Virus record (IMG/VR): IMGVR_UViG_3300040751_001712
Span: 38,023-102,022 of that record
Source: a virus
Direction: 5' to 3' (one strand)
DNA: 64,000 bases
Of the stretch, positions 36,504 to 45,566 are shown piece by piece (the first letter of the stretch is position 1; each line of letters begins with the position of its first letter). The notes beneath the pieces were generated by a model that did not search any database, was not told where the DNA came from, and was given only the letters and a program-made list of their open reading frames with translations. The position numbers and the translations under genes were made by a program.

Positions 36504-37087
36504 TGTACAATCCTAAAACTATCTTGGATACTATTCCAGATAAATTTGATTCAAAGACGACTACTTCTAAGAGATTTAAGACAGACTTGTATAACTTTAT
36601 AGTGAAGAATGGTGTCAAAAGCATATTAGAGATAGGATCTTCAGTAGGGCATACAGCTTATTTTTTAGGTCACTTTGTAGATACGTTTTCTTGTGTGGAG
36701 CTTGATAGGTCTAGAGTTGATAGAATAAATAAGTTATGTGAAAACTTAGATAGTGTCGTATGTTATAGAAAAGATGTTTATAGAGATGCTTGGGGTTTTA
36801 AGTATCATGATATGATTATAATAGACTGTGTTCATTATTATAAGCATGTTAAAAGTGATATAGAGAATGCTCTTAAACTTAAGCCTATCTACTTAGTTTT
36901 TGACGATTATGGTTTAATACCAGAAGTTAAAAGAGCAGTAGATGAGTATGTTGACAGATCTATTTTACAGGTAGAGTTAAAAGTAGGTCATCCTATGTCT
37001 ACAGAGTTCTATATGTGTAAGTCAGAAAATATTACTAAAGATAAAAGGTTAGCAGACTCTGAGGGTATAATATGTAAAGTATTATGA
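36503..37087 (+). CDS. Class I SAM-dependent methyltransferase
   Basis: 194 residues. Motif I is ILEIGSSVGHTAYFLG (40-55), the acidic post-I residue lies in FSCVELDRSRVD, and DMIIIDCVHYYKH corresponds to motif IV. The target could be a sugar, as it lies within the glycosyltransferase block. Its last four bases overlap the next gene (ATGA). Confidence 0.75.
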   Translation: MYNPKTILDTIPDKFDSKTTTSKRFKTDLYNFIVKNGVKSILEIGSSVGHTAYFLGHFVDTFSCVELDRSRVDRINKLCENLDSVVCYRKDVYRDAWGFKYHDMIIIDCVHYYKHVKSDIENALKLKPIYLVFDDYGLIPEVKRAVDEYVDRSILQVELKVGHPMSTEFYMCKSENITKDKRLADSEGIICKVL

Positions 37088-37788
37088 AAGTAGCTATATA
37101 TACGTCCATATTCGGAAATTACGACAATTTAATAGAAGATCAATTACAGTTAGATGGCGTTGATTATATTTGTTTTACTGATGCTGATATTAAATCAAGA
37201 ACTTGGAGAGTAGTCAAATCTTTGCCTATATATAATGATGCTAATAGGAATGCAAAAAAGTATAAGGTACTTCCTCATAGGTACTTAAAAGACTATCAGT
37301 ATAGTATATGGATAGACGGTAACATAAAAGTTGTCGGAGATGTAAGAGAACTGATAGATGATTCTTTACATAAAGTCTTCGATCATAATCAAACTATCCT
37401 AGATGCTAGAAACTGTTTATACGAGGAAGCTAACGCTATACTACAGAAAGGGCAAGAGAATATGAGAATAACTCCTCATAGAGGTAAGTTAAACTATAAA
37501 GATAATCCTAAATTAATAACACAACAAGTATCCAGGTACTTAAAAGAAGGGTATCCTAGCAATAACGGTCTTGCTACTAATCCTATAATATTAAGGCGGC
37601 ATAAAGAAAAGGAGGTGGTTGATGTTATGGAAAGTTGGTGGGAAGAAATAAAGTACAATTCTAAGAGAGATCAGTTAAGTTTTGATTATATATGTTGGAA
37701 GAAGAATTTTAAGTATTCTTTATTATTAGGAGATTCTAGAGATAATGAATTTTTTAAATCTATGGGTAAACATACAGGTAAAAAGTAA
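37084..37788 (+). CDS. DUF616/TOD1-like glycosyltransferase
   Basis: 234 residues. The start VAIYTSIFGNYDNLIEDQL, YICFTDAD, W-R-V-V and IWIDGNIKV are hallmarks of the DUF616 (TOD1/hexosyltransferase MUCI70-like) GT-A family; IDG replaces the metal-binding DxD. A sugar-transfer role is expected. Confidence 0.8.
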   Translation: MKVAIYTSIFGNYDNLIEDQLQLDGVDYICFTDADIKSRTWRVVKSLPIYNDANRNAKKYKVLPHRYLKDYQYSIWIDGNIKVVGDVRELIDDSLHKVFDHNQTILDARNCLYEEANAILQKGQENMRITPHRGKLNYKDNPKLITQQVSRYLKEGYPSNNGLATNPIILRRHKEKEVVDVMESWWEEIKYNSKRDQLSFDYICWKKNFKYSLLLGDSRDNEFFKSMGKHTGKK

Positions 37789-37791
37789 ACA

Positions 37792-38397
37792 ATGAAGATA
37801 TACGAATACAAAGATTACGATCACTATAGAGATTCTCAAATAGAAGCAAATAAGAAAAAGATAAAAAATTCTTATGTAGATAAGAACTCTATAAAATATT
37901 TAATAGATTATTATAGTAATAGGTTTGGTAGGAGAGCTAATAAGATTCTTTGTCATGGTACAAGGAGAGGTTTAGAGCAGGAATACTTTAAGAAGTTTTT
38001 AGGTAAAGATATAGATATACTTGGTACAGAGATAAGCGACAATGCTAAAGATTACCCCAACACTATTCAATGGGATTTCCATAAGTCACAAGAATCTTGG
38101 CGTTCCTATTATGACATAGTATATTCTAATTCTTTTGACCATTCTTATAAACCAGCAGAATGTTTAGATGAGTGGATGTCTTGTATCAATTCTGAAGGTA
38201 TTTGTATTATAGAGTATAGTCCAATATGTGATACAATTCTCAATAAGGTAGATTGTTTTTCTGGATCTTTACAGGATTACAAAGAACTTATAGGAACTAA
38301 ATATAATTTTGACATACTTACTAATGATGGCATCAAAGATGACGGATTAACTTGGAGAGGTCTTAGGTATTTTTTTATAATCACAAATAAGTTATGA
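37792..38397 (+). CDS. Class I methyltransferase-like protein
   Basis: 201 residues. KILCHGTRRGLEQEYF replaces the normal Gly-rich motif I, DILGTEISDNA gives the post-I acidic residue, and YYDIVYSNSFDHSYKP resembles motif IV of small-molecule or sugar methyltransferases. The substituted motif I makes activity less certain. Overlaps the next gene by four bases. Confidence 0.6.
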   Translation: MKIYEYKDYDHYRDSQIEANKKKIKNSYVDKNSIKYLIDYYSNRFGRRANKILCHGTRRGLEQEYFKKFLGKDIDILGTEISDNAKDYPNTIQWDFHKSQESWRSYYDIVYSNSFDHSYKPAECLDEWMSCINSEGICIIEYSPICDTILNKVDCFSGSLQDYKELIGTKYNFDILTNDGIKDDGLTWRGLRYFFIITNKL

Positions 38398-39158
38398 GTA
38401 AAAATATAATATTTATACCAGCTATTGATGCGGGGAGAAATAGACATAATGCTTATAAGTATAGCATACAGTCATGGAAAAATTGGGCAGATAAGAATAA
38501 TTCTGAAGTTATTGTGTGGGAAAATGCTTTATATCCTTGGAGCGAAATGACTATACCTTGGCAGAGATATTATCTATTTGATATGCTTGAGAATAATAAA
38601 ATAGATTATGATCAAGTTCTGATGGTAGACTCTGATACTATAGTACACCCAGATACGCCTAACTTTTTTGAATATACAACAGATTATAGTGCAGTTATGG
38701 ATTGTGGATGTTGGGAATGGACAGGTAGAAGTATAAGGCATTATGCCAATTTATTTGATAATTTTAAGTTGGAAAGAGGTTATTATTTTAATGGAGGATT
38801 TCAAATAGTAAATGAATCTAATAAGGAGTTCTTTAAACTTGTTTTAGAATTTTATAAGACCAATAAGAGTATCTTACTAGAAAAACAGAAAGCTGGATTG
38901 GGTACTGATCAAACTTGCGTTAACTATTTAACGCAGATGTCTGGGGTTAAAGTTGAAATTCTTCCAGCTACTTTTAATTTGCATAGTCTATCCTTAAAGA
39001 ATCTAATAAATTTAGGTCAACCCTGGCCTGCTGATAGTTTAGAGAATCTTTATGAGCAAGGATGGGTATATCACTTTAACTCTATACCTAAAAACTCTTT
39101 AAATAGGAATACTGATTATTTTTTGGAAAGAGCATATAGAGAGCTTTGGTCTAAATAA
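38394..39158 (+). CDS. GT8-like glycosyltransferase
   Basis: 254 residues. GT-A fold start IIFIPAIDAGRNRHNAY, DxD motif VDSDTIVHPD (D79, D81), and a C-terminal GTDQTCVNYLTQ and VYHFNSIPK segment typical of GT8/galactosyltransferase-like proteins. The donor is unknown. Confidence 0.78.
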   Translation: MSKNIIFIPAIDAGRNRHNAYKYSIQSWKNWADKNNSEVIVWENALYPWSEMTIPWQRYYLFDMLENNKIDYDQVLMVDSDTIVHPDTPNFFEYTTDYSAVMDCGCWEWTGRSIRHYANLFDNFKLERGYYFNGGFQIVNESNKEFFKLVLEFYKTNKSILLEKQKAGLGTDQTCVNYLTQMSGVKVEILPATFNLHSLSLKNLINLGQPWPADSLENLYEQGWVYHFNSIPKNSLNRNTDYFLERAYRELWSK

Positions 39159-39169
39159 AATTTACAAAT

Positions 39170-40147
39170 ATGAGAATAGCATGGTTTTCTGAAGCAGGGT
39201 TTAACAGTTCTAATACACCAAGGGACTTTCCTAATATGCGTACAGAGTATGCTTGGTATGTTGCTCAAAATGCACACCATTATAATATAGCTACTTTACC
39301 AGAACTTAAAGACAATAGTTTTGATTTAGGTATTATAATCATACCAAAAAAACTAGCTGCTTATGCTAATATTGATATTATCGGGAATCTAAGGAGAACT
39401 TGTAAAAAGTATGCCTTTATGCAAGAAGGTGCTTCTTGGTATTTCCAAGAATTACACATAGGAGAAACTTTTCTTTACTATGACATTATGGTAAATGCAG
39501 ATTTCTTTTTAGCACATAACATAAAAGATTTAATGTATTATCAGTCTCTCTTGGAGAAAAAAGGATACATTAACCCTACCCTAATGATAGAGGATTCTAT
39601 AAAAGACATATCTAATGTAGAAAGGGAGGGGGTTATTATAGGAGGTAATATCGGACATTACTATGGAGGATTCAATTCTTTAGTTGTAGGTTTGCATATT
39701 GCGGATAAAGTGTATGCTCCTCAAATGGGTAGGATGAAGCCTGAAGAACGTAGTATAACTCAAATAGAGCATCTTCCTTACACGGAATGGGTTGAGTGGG
39801 TACATAACCTTAATAAGTTTAAATATGCCGTTCATATGAACCCTAACACTATTGCAGGAACTTTTAATCTTAACTGTGCTTATTTAGGAATACCTTGTAT
39901 TGGGAATATAGATGCTGATACTCAAAGAATGTGTTTTCCTGAACTTTCGATGGATGCAGAAGATATTATAGGTGCTAAGATGCTTTTAGAAAAGTTGCGA
40001 GATGACAAAGATTTCTATCAAGAAATATCTGAAACTGCTAAAGATAATTACAAGAGATATTTTTCGGAAGAAGCGTACAAAGTAAATTGGAATAATATTT
40101 TAAAACAACAATTCGATTATGAAGATTTCCCTAATACAGCCAAGTAG
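39170..40147 (+). CDS. GT-B fold glycosyltransferase
   Basis: 325 residues. IAWFSEAGFNSSNTPRDFPN at the start, then KYAFMQEGASWYFQEL, and a donor-side NPNTIAGTFNLNCAYLGIPC with G-T-F-N and A-Y-x-G-I-P typical of GT-B enzymes. Its end overlaps the following GT2 gene by 29 bases. Confidence 0.7.
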   Translation: MRIAWFSEAGFNSSNTPRDFPNMRTEYAWYVAQNAHHYNIATLPELKDNSFDLGIIIIPKKLAAYANIDIIGNLRRTCKKYAFMQEGASWYFQELHIGETFLYYDIMVNADFFLAHNIKDLMYYQSLLEKKGYINPTLMIEDSIKDISNVEREGVIIGGNIGHYYGGFNSLVVGLHIADKVYAPQMGRMKPEERSITQIEHLPYTEWVEWVHNLNKFKYAVHMNPNTIAGTFNLNCAYLGIPCIGNIDADTQRMCFPELSMDAEDIIGAKMLLEKLRDDKDFYQEISETAKDNYKRYFSEEAYKVNWNNILKQQFDYEDFPNTAK

Positions 40148-41327
40148 GAATAATTTAAAATATTTAAAGTGGTCTTATAATGCTATAAGAAAGAACCAAG
40201 GCAAACATGATGTTCAGATTTGTGTGGCAGATGATGCATCTACAGATGGAACTTGGGAGTGGTGTATGCAAATAATGCACACAGACTCTAACTTCAATGC
40301 GATACGAAACGAAGGACCTAAGAGATTAGGACATACTATTTTGTATGATAAATTGATCAAAGAGGTAGCAATTCACGATATTTGTATGATATATCACGCA
40401 GACATGTACCTTGCTCCAGGTGCATTAGATGCAATAGAAAGTTATATTAAAGAAAAAACTATTGTTTCCTTAACAAGAGTAGAGCCTCCTTTACACCCAG
40501 ATGGGCCAGAAAAGGTTCTTGTTGATTTTGGAACAGAACCTGAAGACTTCAATGAAAATATGTTTCTAGATTGGCTGTCTAATAAGTATACTCCTAAATC
40601 TGACAAAGGTTTTACCTTTGGAGTTTTTGCTCCTTGGGCATTTTACAAGAAAGATTTTTTAGAGATTGGAGGTCATGATCCATTATATGCTCCACAGTCC
40701 AAAGAAGATTCAGATATCTTTAATAGATTTAAACTTAATAATGTAAAATTTATACAGACTTGGAGAGGAGTCGTATACCACATGACTTGTAGAGGTTCTA
40801 GATTTAATCCTACTATAACACAGGTAGGTACAGCTTCTGATGAATGGATGAGGCAGAATATAAAGAGTTCAAGAAACTTTATTAGAAAGTGGGGACATTT
40901 TGTAAAGCATGATGAATATATGATGCCTATTGTTCCTTCTAAATATATGGTAGTTATAAAACTTATTAACTGTACAAGTATAAAATTACTATCTGCTTTA
41001 GAACCTTGGTGTTCAAAAATATTTACAGATTTCTCTGACTGGGAATCTTATGTTAAATCTGAACAAATTAATACTTCTTTTGATATGTCTAAAAGAGTAT
41101 ATCCTATAAATAGTATGATTCCTCAATCTGTAAAAGGACTTTTTCTTACAGTAGATGCTCATAATTTTTCTGATGAAGATTTTTTAGGCATACAAGAACT
41201 TTCTATGATAATTGATAATGCTAAAAAAGATTCTAATGATTTAGAAGGACAGATTTTTTCTTTAGGTAATATTAAAGTATATGTAAATGATTTAACTACT
41301 TATGAAAATTTATTAATAAAACTATAG
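40119..41327 (+). CDS. GT2-family glycosyltransferase
   Basis: 402 residues. ISLIQPSRNNLKYLKWSYNA, VCVADDASTDGTW (about 34-46) and MIYHADMYLAPGALD give the GT2 A-fold and its metal region. WAFYKKDFLEIGGHDPLYAP follows the usual G-G-xD element. The C-terminal 110 residues have no recognised fold and may bind the acceptor. Last clear glycosyltransferase of the block. Confidence 0.83.
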   Translation: MKISLIQPSRNNLKYLKWSYNAIRKNQGKHDVQICVADDASTDGTWEWCMQIMHTDSNFNAIRNEGPKRLGHTILYDKLIKEVAIHDICMIYHADMYLAPGALDAIESYIKEKTIVSLTRVEPPLHPDGPEKVLVDFGTEPEDFNENMFLDWLSNKYTPKSDKGFTFGVFAPWAFYKKDFLEIGGHDPLYAPQSKEDSDIFNRFKLNNVKFIQTWRGVVYHMTCRGSRFNPTITQVGTASDEWMRQNIKSSRNFIRKWGHFVKHDEYMMPIVPSKYMVVIKLINCTSIKLLSALEPWCSKIFTDFSDWESYVKSEQINTSFDMSKRVYPINSMIPQSVKGLFLTVDAHNFSDEDFLGIQELSMIIDNAKKDSNDLEGQIFSLGNIKVYVNDLTTYENLLIKL

Positions 41328-41819
41328 ATGGGCTACGTAACTAAGTATAAAAAGGTAGAAAATAGATTTAAGCAAGATGTATTATCTTATTTTAAAGATA
41401 AATGTAACATTACAGAGGCTACTGAGTATGAAGATATATACGGCCATTGGGATTTAGAAGTGACTGATTCTGATTCTTTTATAGGTAAAGTAGATGTAAA
41501 GGCATTAAAAAAGAGGCGGAGAAGCGACCCTTCAGTAGATGATTCTATACATTGGGTAGAACTTCAAAATGTAAATGGAGATGCTGGTTGGTTGTTTGGT
41601 CTTGCAGATAATATAGCTTTTGAAACTTTAACAGAGTGGCTTATTGTCAGCAGGACTGCTTTGATTGATTCATTAAAATCTAGTATTTTTAAGGAGTTTG
41701 TTGACACTCCAGAGATATATAGAATGTATAGAAGAAAAGGTAGAAATGATGTTATTGTTCTTGTTCCTACAAAAGATCTAAAGATATTAAGTAACTTAGA
41801 GATTCCTAAAATTAACTAG
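41328..41819 (+). CDS. PD-(D/E)XK-like endonuclease (putative)
   Basis: 163 residues. GHWDLEVTDSDSFIGKVDVKALK at residues about 37-59 has the pattern D-x-E...K-x-D-V-K of restriction-like nucleases, and the gene also carries basic stretches (KKRRRSD, MYRRKGRND). It immediately follows the last transferase gene. It may cut host or branched DNA; the motif is seen but the fold is inferred. Confidence 0.55.
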   Translation: MGYVTKYKKVENRFKQDVLSYFKDKCNITEATEYEDIYGHWDLEVTDSDSFIGKVDVKALKKRRRSDPSVDDSIHWVELQNVNGDAGWLFGLADNIAFETLTEWLIVSRTALIDSLKSSIFKEFVDTPEIYRMYRRKGRNDVIVLVPTKDLKILSNLEIPKIN

Positions 41820-41829
41820 TATATTCTTA

Positions 41830-41837
41830 TATTTATA
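41830..41837 (+). promoter_or_regulatory. TATTTATA promoter-like element
   Basis: TATTTATA within TTATATTTATATAAAAC, 12 bases before the next ATG. Confidence 0.45.
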
Positions 41838-41849
41838 TAAAACAGTCTT

Positions 41850-42227
41850 ATGTCTAAATACTTTGATATTAATATGATTGATGATTATCTTGACTTAGGT
41901 CTTAAGTTTAAGGTCTATGTTGATGGTGACTATCTAGTAGTGAATGATCCTTGGGATTTAATAAACGATAAGGTAGGGATAGGTTATGATTCTAAGGGAG
42001 ATTCTGTAAAGTTTGAGTATATGGACATAGACCACGTTATGATAGGAAGTATTATAATGTCTAAAGAAGACTTAATAAAATTAGAAAAACCCGATAATGA
42101 GTCAGATGATACCGAGCAACAGGGAGGAGAAGAAGCTCCTGCTGAAGAGCCTGCTGGAGATGAAACAGAACAACCAGCTGAAGAGCCTACTGGAGCAGAA
42201 GAGGAGCAGCCAGAACAGCCTGCTTAA
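41850..42227 (+). CDS. Acidic protein with Glu/Pro-rich tail
   Basis: 125 residues: a folded N-terminal part (about 1-80) and a tail built of imperfect EEPAGDETEQPAEEP units. The tail codes through an internally repeated DNA tract, and the +1 frame across the same tract is open into the following large gene. It may be a separate small acidic protein or the N-terminal part of a frameshift fusion. Confidence 0.6.
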   Translation: MSKYFDINMIDDYLDLGLKFKVYVDGDYLVVNDPWDLINDKVGIGYDSKGDSVKFEYMDIDHVMIGSIIMSKEDLIKLEKPDNESDDTEQQGGEEAPAEEPAGDETEQPAEEPTGAEEEQPEQPA

Positions 42228-44076
42228 TGAGGCTGAGCTAAATGAAATATCTAGAAAAGATATAGTAACAGGAGTAACTGTTGCAGCATTATCTATTATG
42301 CCTTACATATCTAAGGCACAGGCTCAAACCCCAGTAAAAGATCCTGATAAGACTGAAGTAGTACAGCCTCCTACTCGAACAGATAAGTTGAGAAACTTTA
42401 TTATGAGAGCCTATTCCTATTATAAGGACAATCAAAATGTAGACATCACAGACTGGATTAAGGAGAAGTACCCAGCAAAGTATGAAAAGTGGTTTAAAAA
42501 TACAGGTCAAGAGCGATATGTAGTAGATGATTCTCATTTTTTAGATCCTAAAAAGTGGATGACTTTAAGTGATGAGCTTAAGAACGCCCTTTCTATGACA
42601 TTATATAATAAGGGAGTGGCTGATAAGTTTATACGAACGGAGGCTCCTGGAGAAGTGGTGGCGATTATTAAGTATGATGATAAAGGTTATAAAATAACAC
42701 CTGTGACTTCTGGCGATCCTTTTAAGATGCCTAAAAATACTATAGGGTTTATAGAAGAAAAGACTCCCTTTCAAAAAGCATTTGCAGCTGCTATGAAAAA
42801 GTATAAGGAAGCTGTGAAAAGAGGGGATAAGGATGCAGATCCTTATTTTGAGTTTAATGGCAAGCTTTATAAGTTAGAGTATGGCGGGGTAGATAAACCA
42901 GGCTATTACAGGAGTGTGGATATACCTGCTACTAAAGATAGTATGCCTTCAGGGCATTTGAATGAAAAAAAAAGAAAAAAATATAGCAAGAGTAGCACAA
43001 GTCTTCACAATTGGTTTAAAAAAGAAGATTGGGTAAGGATAAATACTTCTGGAGAAATAACTGGTCCTTGTGGTACTATGAAGGATAAGAGTAAACCTAG
43101 TAGATGTCTTCCTAGAGCTAAGGCAAATAGCCTATCAAAAAGTGAGCGAGCTGCGACAGCAAAGAAGAAAAAAGAGGGCGGGAAGAAAGGAAAGCAGTTT
43201 GTTTCTAATACTAAAAAAGCTAAAGTAAGAAAGGAAGTAGTATCTCCTAACGATCCTGTATTTAATTCTTTTAACCAGAATGATACTTTATCTAAAGATA
43301 TATTTGATAATAGTAAGGTAATGCATGAGTCTATAAGAACTAGACTTATTGAGATTGCTAATATGTTTGTAAAATATTTAGAGATACCTTTAGAGATTAA
43401 AGATATAAGACTTACAGGATCTTTAGCTAACTTTAACTGGTCTACTTACTCAGATGTAGATTTACACATAATAGTAGACTTTGATGAACTTTCAGATAAA
43501 GCAGATTTATTAAAAAAGTTCTTTGATTCTAAAAAGTCTATATGGAATGATACTTATGATATTAAAATAAAAGGATATGATGTAGAACTTTATGTTCAAG
43601 ATATAGATGAAGTACATACAGCTTCTGGCGTATATTCTGTAACTGATAATAAATGGATAGCAGAACCTTCCGCAGAAGAAATATCAATAGATTCTAAAAA
43701 AGTTTACGATAAGACTAATGAGTACTCTAAAAGAATAGATGCTTTAGAAAAATCTAAAGATGATCCTGAAGTTATTATAAGTTTAATAGACTCGCTTAAA
43801 GATAAAATAAAGAAGTTTAGAAAATCTGGTTTAGAGAAAGGGGGAGAGTACTCCTATGAGAATTTAGTCTTTAAGTCTTTAAGAAGATTAGGAGAGATAG
43901 AACGTCTTGTTAAGTTGAAAGTAGACTTAACAAATAAAGAGTATTCTATAAACGAGAAGAAGGATGATAGATGCACTAGAATAGCAAAGAGAAAGTATGA
44001 AGAGTGGCCTTCTGCTTATGCTTCTGGAGCTGTTGTTAGGTGCAGACAAGGGAAAATTTGGAAAGGAGAAAAATAA
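42097..44076 (+). CDS. Multidomain protein: Tat/Sec-like segment, DUF5872-like region, nucleotidyltransferase domain
   Basis: Up to 659 residues; the true start is uncertain because the first ~45 codons overlap the previous gene's repeat tract. Following LNEAELNEISRKDIVTG is a hydrophobic stretch ending ISKAQAQ, like a signal or Tat-type module. Near residues 300-370, SLHNWFKKEDWVRINTSGE and GPCGTMKDKSKPSRCLPRA match a phage DUF5872-like module. Then LTGSLANFNWSTYSDVDLHII (GS...DxD) is a pol-beta-type nucleotidyltransferase site. The last 40 residues (RCTRIAKRKYEEWPSAYASG, VVRCRQGKIWKG) recur in phage virion-associated proteins. Such mosaics often encode packaged effectors. Confidence 0.6.
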   Translation: MSQMIPSNREEKKLLLKSLLEMKQNNQLKSLLEQKRSSQNSLLNEAELNEISRKDIVTGVTVAALSIMPYISKAQAQTPVKDPDKTEVVQPPTRTDKLRNFIMRAYSYYKDNQNVDITDWIKEKYPAKYEKWFKNTGQERYVVDDSHFLDPKKWMTLSDELKNALSMTLYNKGVADKFIRTEAPGEVVAIIKYDDKGYKITPVTSGDPFKMPKNTIGFIEEKTPFQKAFAAAMKKYKEAVKRGDKDADPYFEFNGKLYKLEYGGVDKPGYYRSVDIPATKDSMPSGHLNEKKRKKYSKSSTSLHNWFKKEDWVRINTSGEITGPCGTMKDKSKPSRCLPRAKANSLSKSERAATAKKKKEGGKKGKQFVSNTKKAKVRKEVVSPNDPVFNSFNQNDTLSKDIFDNSKVMHESIRTRLIEIANMFVKYLEIPLEIKDIRLTGSLANFNWSTYSDVDLHIIVDFDELSDKADLLKKFFDSKKSIWNDTYDIKIKGYDVELYVQDIDEVHTASGVYSVTDNKWIAEPSAEEISIDSKKVYDKTNEYSKRIDALEKSKDDPEVIISLIDSLKDKIKKFRKSGLEKGGEYSYENLVFKSLRRLGEIERLVKLKVDLTNKEYSINEKKDDRCTRIAKRKYEEWPSAYASGAVVRCRQGKIWKGEK

Positions 44077-44085
44077 TACTATTAG

Positions 44086-44469
44086 ATGAAACTTAAATTA
44101 TTACTAGAACAACTTACCGAAGAGAGAGTAAATATATTAGAGGAGTTTGTAGACTACTGTACAAAAGAACTTAAAATACAGAGACCTACTATGAAGTTAG
44201 TAAACTCTCAAAATTTTGCGAAGAAGTACAGAACCTTTGGACAATACTCCCCACAGGATAATACTTTAAAAGTATATGTTTATAATAGAAACTTAGCTGA
44301 TATACTTAGAACTATAGCACATGAATTAGTACACCATAAGCAGATGGGTAAAGGACAATTAGTCCCTGGAGCTGGAGAGACTGGTTCTCCCCAGGAAAAT
44401 GAGGCCAATTCTTTGGCTGGAGTCTTACTAAGACATTACGGTAAAATTAATCCAAATATTTACGAATAA
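44086..44469 (+). CDS. Small zinc metallopeptidase-like protein (HExxH)
   Basis: 127 residues. IAHELVHHKQ holds the HExxH site (H79, E80, H83) and QENEANSLAG downstream offers the third ligand Glu. The size resembles minimal SprT/M78-type domains. The N-terminus MKLKLLLEQLTEERV is an amphipathic leader similar to that on other accessory enzymes in this window. It could degrade a host or virion protein after ejection. Confidence 0.65.
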   Translation: MKLKLLLEQLTEERVNILEEFVDYCTKELKIQRPTMKLVNSQNFAKKYRTFGQYSPQDNTLKVYVYNRNLADILRTIAHELVHHKQMGKGQLVPGAGETGSPQENEANSLAGVLLRHYGKINPNIYE

Positions 44470-44504
44470 TTTATTATACTTTACCATAGTTGAATATAAT
44501 TTAG

Positions 44505-44512
44505 TATATTTG
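44505..44512 (+). promoter_or_regulatory. Host-type -7 element (TAnnTTTG)
   Basis: TATATTTG, 34 bases before the DUF4494-like ATG at 44546. Because it overlaps the upstream TTG at 44510, it supports the later start. Confidence 0.4.
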
Positions 44513-44545
44513 TACCAGTTATTAATTTTTAAAAATAAAATATTT

Positions 44546-44743
44546 ATGGAATTTTATTTAGTTAAGTTTAAAGAACAGTACGACACCGACAAAGGACCTA
44601 AATGGAGTACAAAGCAGTACTTGGTCAATGCAGTAAGCGTGGGAGATGCGGAAGCAAAGACAACTGAAAATCTTTCACAACATGGTATTGAGTTTATGAT
44701 AGTCTCTGTCTCTAAGAGTCCTATAGAAGAAATACTACAGTAA
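44546..44743 (+). CDS. DUF4494-like protein
   Basis: 65 residues from the ATG at 44546. EFYLVKFKEQYDTDKGPKW and KQYLVNAVSVGDAEAKTTE reproduce the pattern 'W.....KYLVDALSFTEAEA' of DUF4494, a family typical of Bacteroidota and their phages. Function unknown; supports the host assignment. Overlaps the next gene by one base. Confidence 0.65.
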   Translation: MEFYLVKFKEQYDTDKGPKWSTKQYLVNAVSVGDAEAKTTENLSQHGIEFMIVSVSKSPIEEILQ

Positions 44744-44958
44744 TGTTTAGATCATTTTCAGAACCTTTAAAAGATTCACAAGGATCTATTTCATCAAAGA
44801 GGGTGGTTACTATAACCACTCTCTTGTTGATAGTCTTTTGTGTTTTTCTAGATTTGTTTACGTCCTTTAAAGTCTCAGAGTATATCTTTGACGGGTTAAT
44901 GTGGATTGTTTTATCTGGTATGGGATTTATATCATCAGAAAAATTCGCTAAAAAATGA
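44743..44958 (+). CDS. Small two-helix membrane protein (holin candidate)
   Basis: 71 residues with helices at about 21-39 (VVTITTLLLIVFCVFLDLF) and 47-63, separated by a short charged turn, and a Lys-rich C-terminus. This is a class II holin-like layout, but it is not next to the endolysin, so holin is only a possibility. Confidence 0.5.
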   Translation: MFRSFSEPLKDSQGSISSKRVVTITTLLLIVFCVFLDLFTSFKVSEYIFDGLMWIVLSGMGFISSEKFAKK

Positions 44959-45176
44959 CAGAATCAGAATTAGTAAAAGATATTTTAGAGAAAGATATGT
45001 CCAAGATAATAAGTGTAGAGGACATACCTTGGCCGAAAAGATATTCAGATAAAGATAAGTACTATTTTTTATCTGATTTAAAAGATTGTTATGAGCATAT
45101 AGAAAACTATGATATGTGTAATTACATATCAAACTTAATTGTAAAACTAGGATTCGATGAAGAAGAGGATTTTTAA
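44955..45176 (+). CDS. Unidentified small acidic protein
   Basis: 73 residues, charged (SELVKDILEKDMSKIISVED), overlapping the previous gene by four bases (ATGA). C-terminus acidic (GFDEEEDF). No recognised family. Confidence 0.5.
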   Translation: MTESELVKDILEKDMSKIISVEDIPWPKRYSDKDKYYFLSDLKDCYEHIENYDMCNYISNLIVKLGFDEEEDF

Positions 45177-45333
45177 TAAAAAACTATCAGTAATAACGTT
45201 AGGCGTTAGTAAAGTGTGTATCCTATATACAGTAGATAGAAATAGTGGCAGACCAGTTAGTGCTGATCTGTTTTCTTTATTTTGGTTTCCGTTGTTATAT
45301 GTATACTCTAAAACATTAAACTTATTTTTATGA
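45157..45333 (+). CDS. Small basic/hydrophobic protein (58 residues)
   Basis: ATG at 45157 opens MKKRIFNKKLSVITLGVSKV and ends ...LFWFPLLYVYSKTLNLFL, with a hydrophobic C-terminal segment. It overlaps the previous gene by 20 bases and its TGA overlaps the next ATG (ATGA at 45330), the same coupling used across this genome. It fills what would otherwise be a 150-base gap. Confidence 0.6.
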   Translation: MKKRIFNKKLSVITLGVSKVCILYTVDRNSGRPVSADLFSLFWFPLLYVYSKTLNLFL

Positions 45334-45560
45334 GTAGTTACTGCTTGAGACTGGAAACTTCTAAACAGATAGATGTTAATGTTATGACTCTTGTACTATG
45401 TACATACCTTCCTGTACCAGAGTCTCAAGCTGAACAAATATCAATGCTACTAAACAGAAACAAATCTATAGAGATTTTTACAGGGTATAGTAAATCTGAT
45501 TTGGAAAAATACCAAAAGATCTTGAGTAAAAATGTTAAATGTGATATAATAAAAATTTAA
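45330..45560 (+). CDS. Unidentified small protein
   Basis: 76 residues with QIDVNVMTLVLCTYLPVPES. Probably alpha/beta. ATGA-coupled to the upstream 58-residue gene. No recognised family. Confidence 0.5.
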   Translation: MSSYCLRLETSKQIDVNVMTLVLCTYLPVPESQAEQISMLLNRNKSIEIFTGYSKSDLEKYQKILSKNVKCDIIKI

Positions 45561-45566
45561 ACTGTT

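Noticed and set aside
45245-45285. Terminator-like hairpin (CAGACCAG...CTGATCTG) with T-rich tail
   Set aside because: The stem has a mismatch, and the stretch lies inside a well-supported 58-codon gene (45157-45333).
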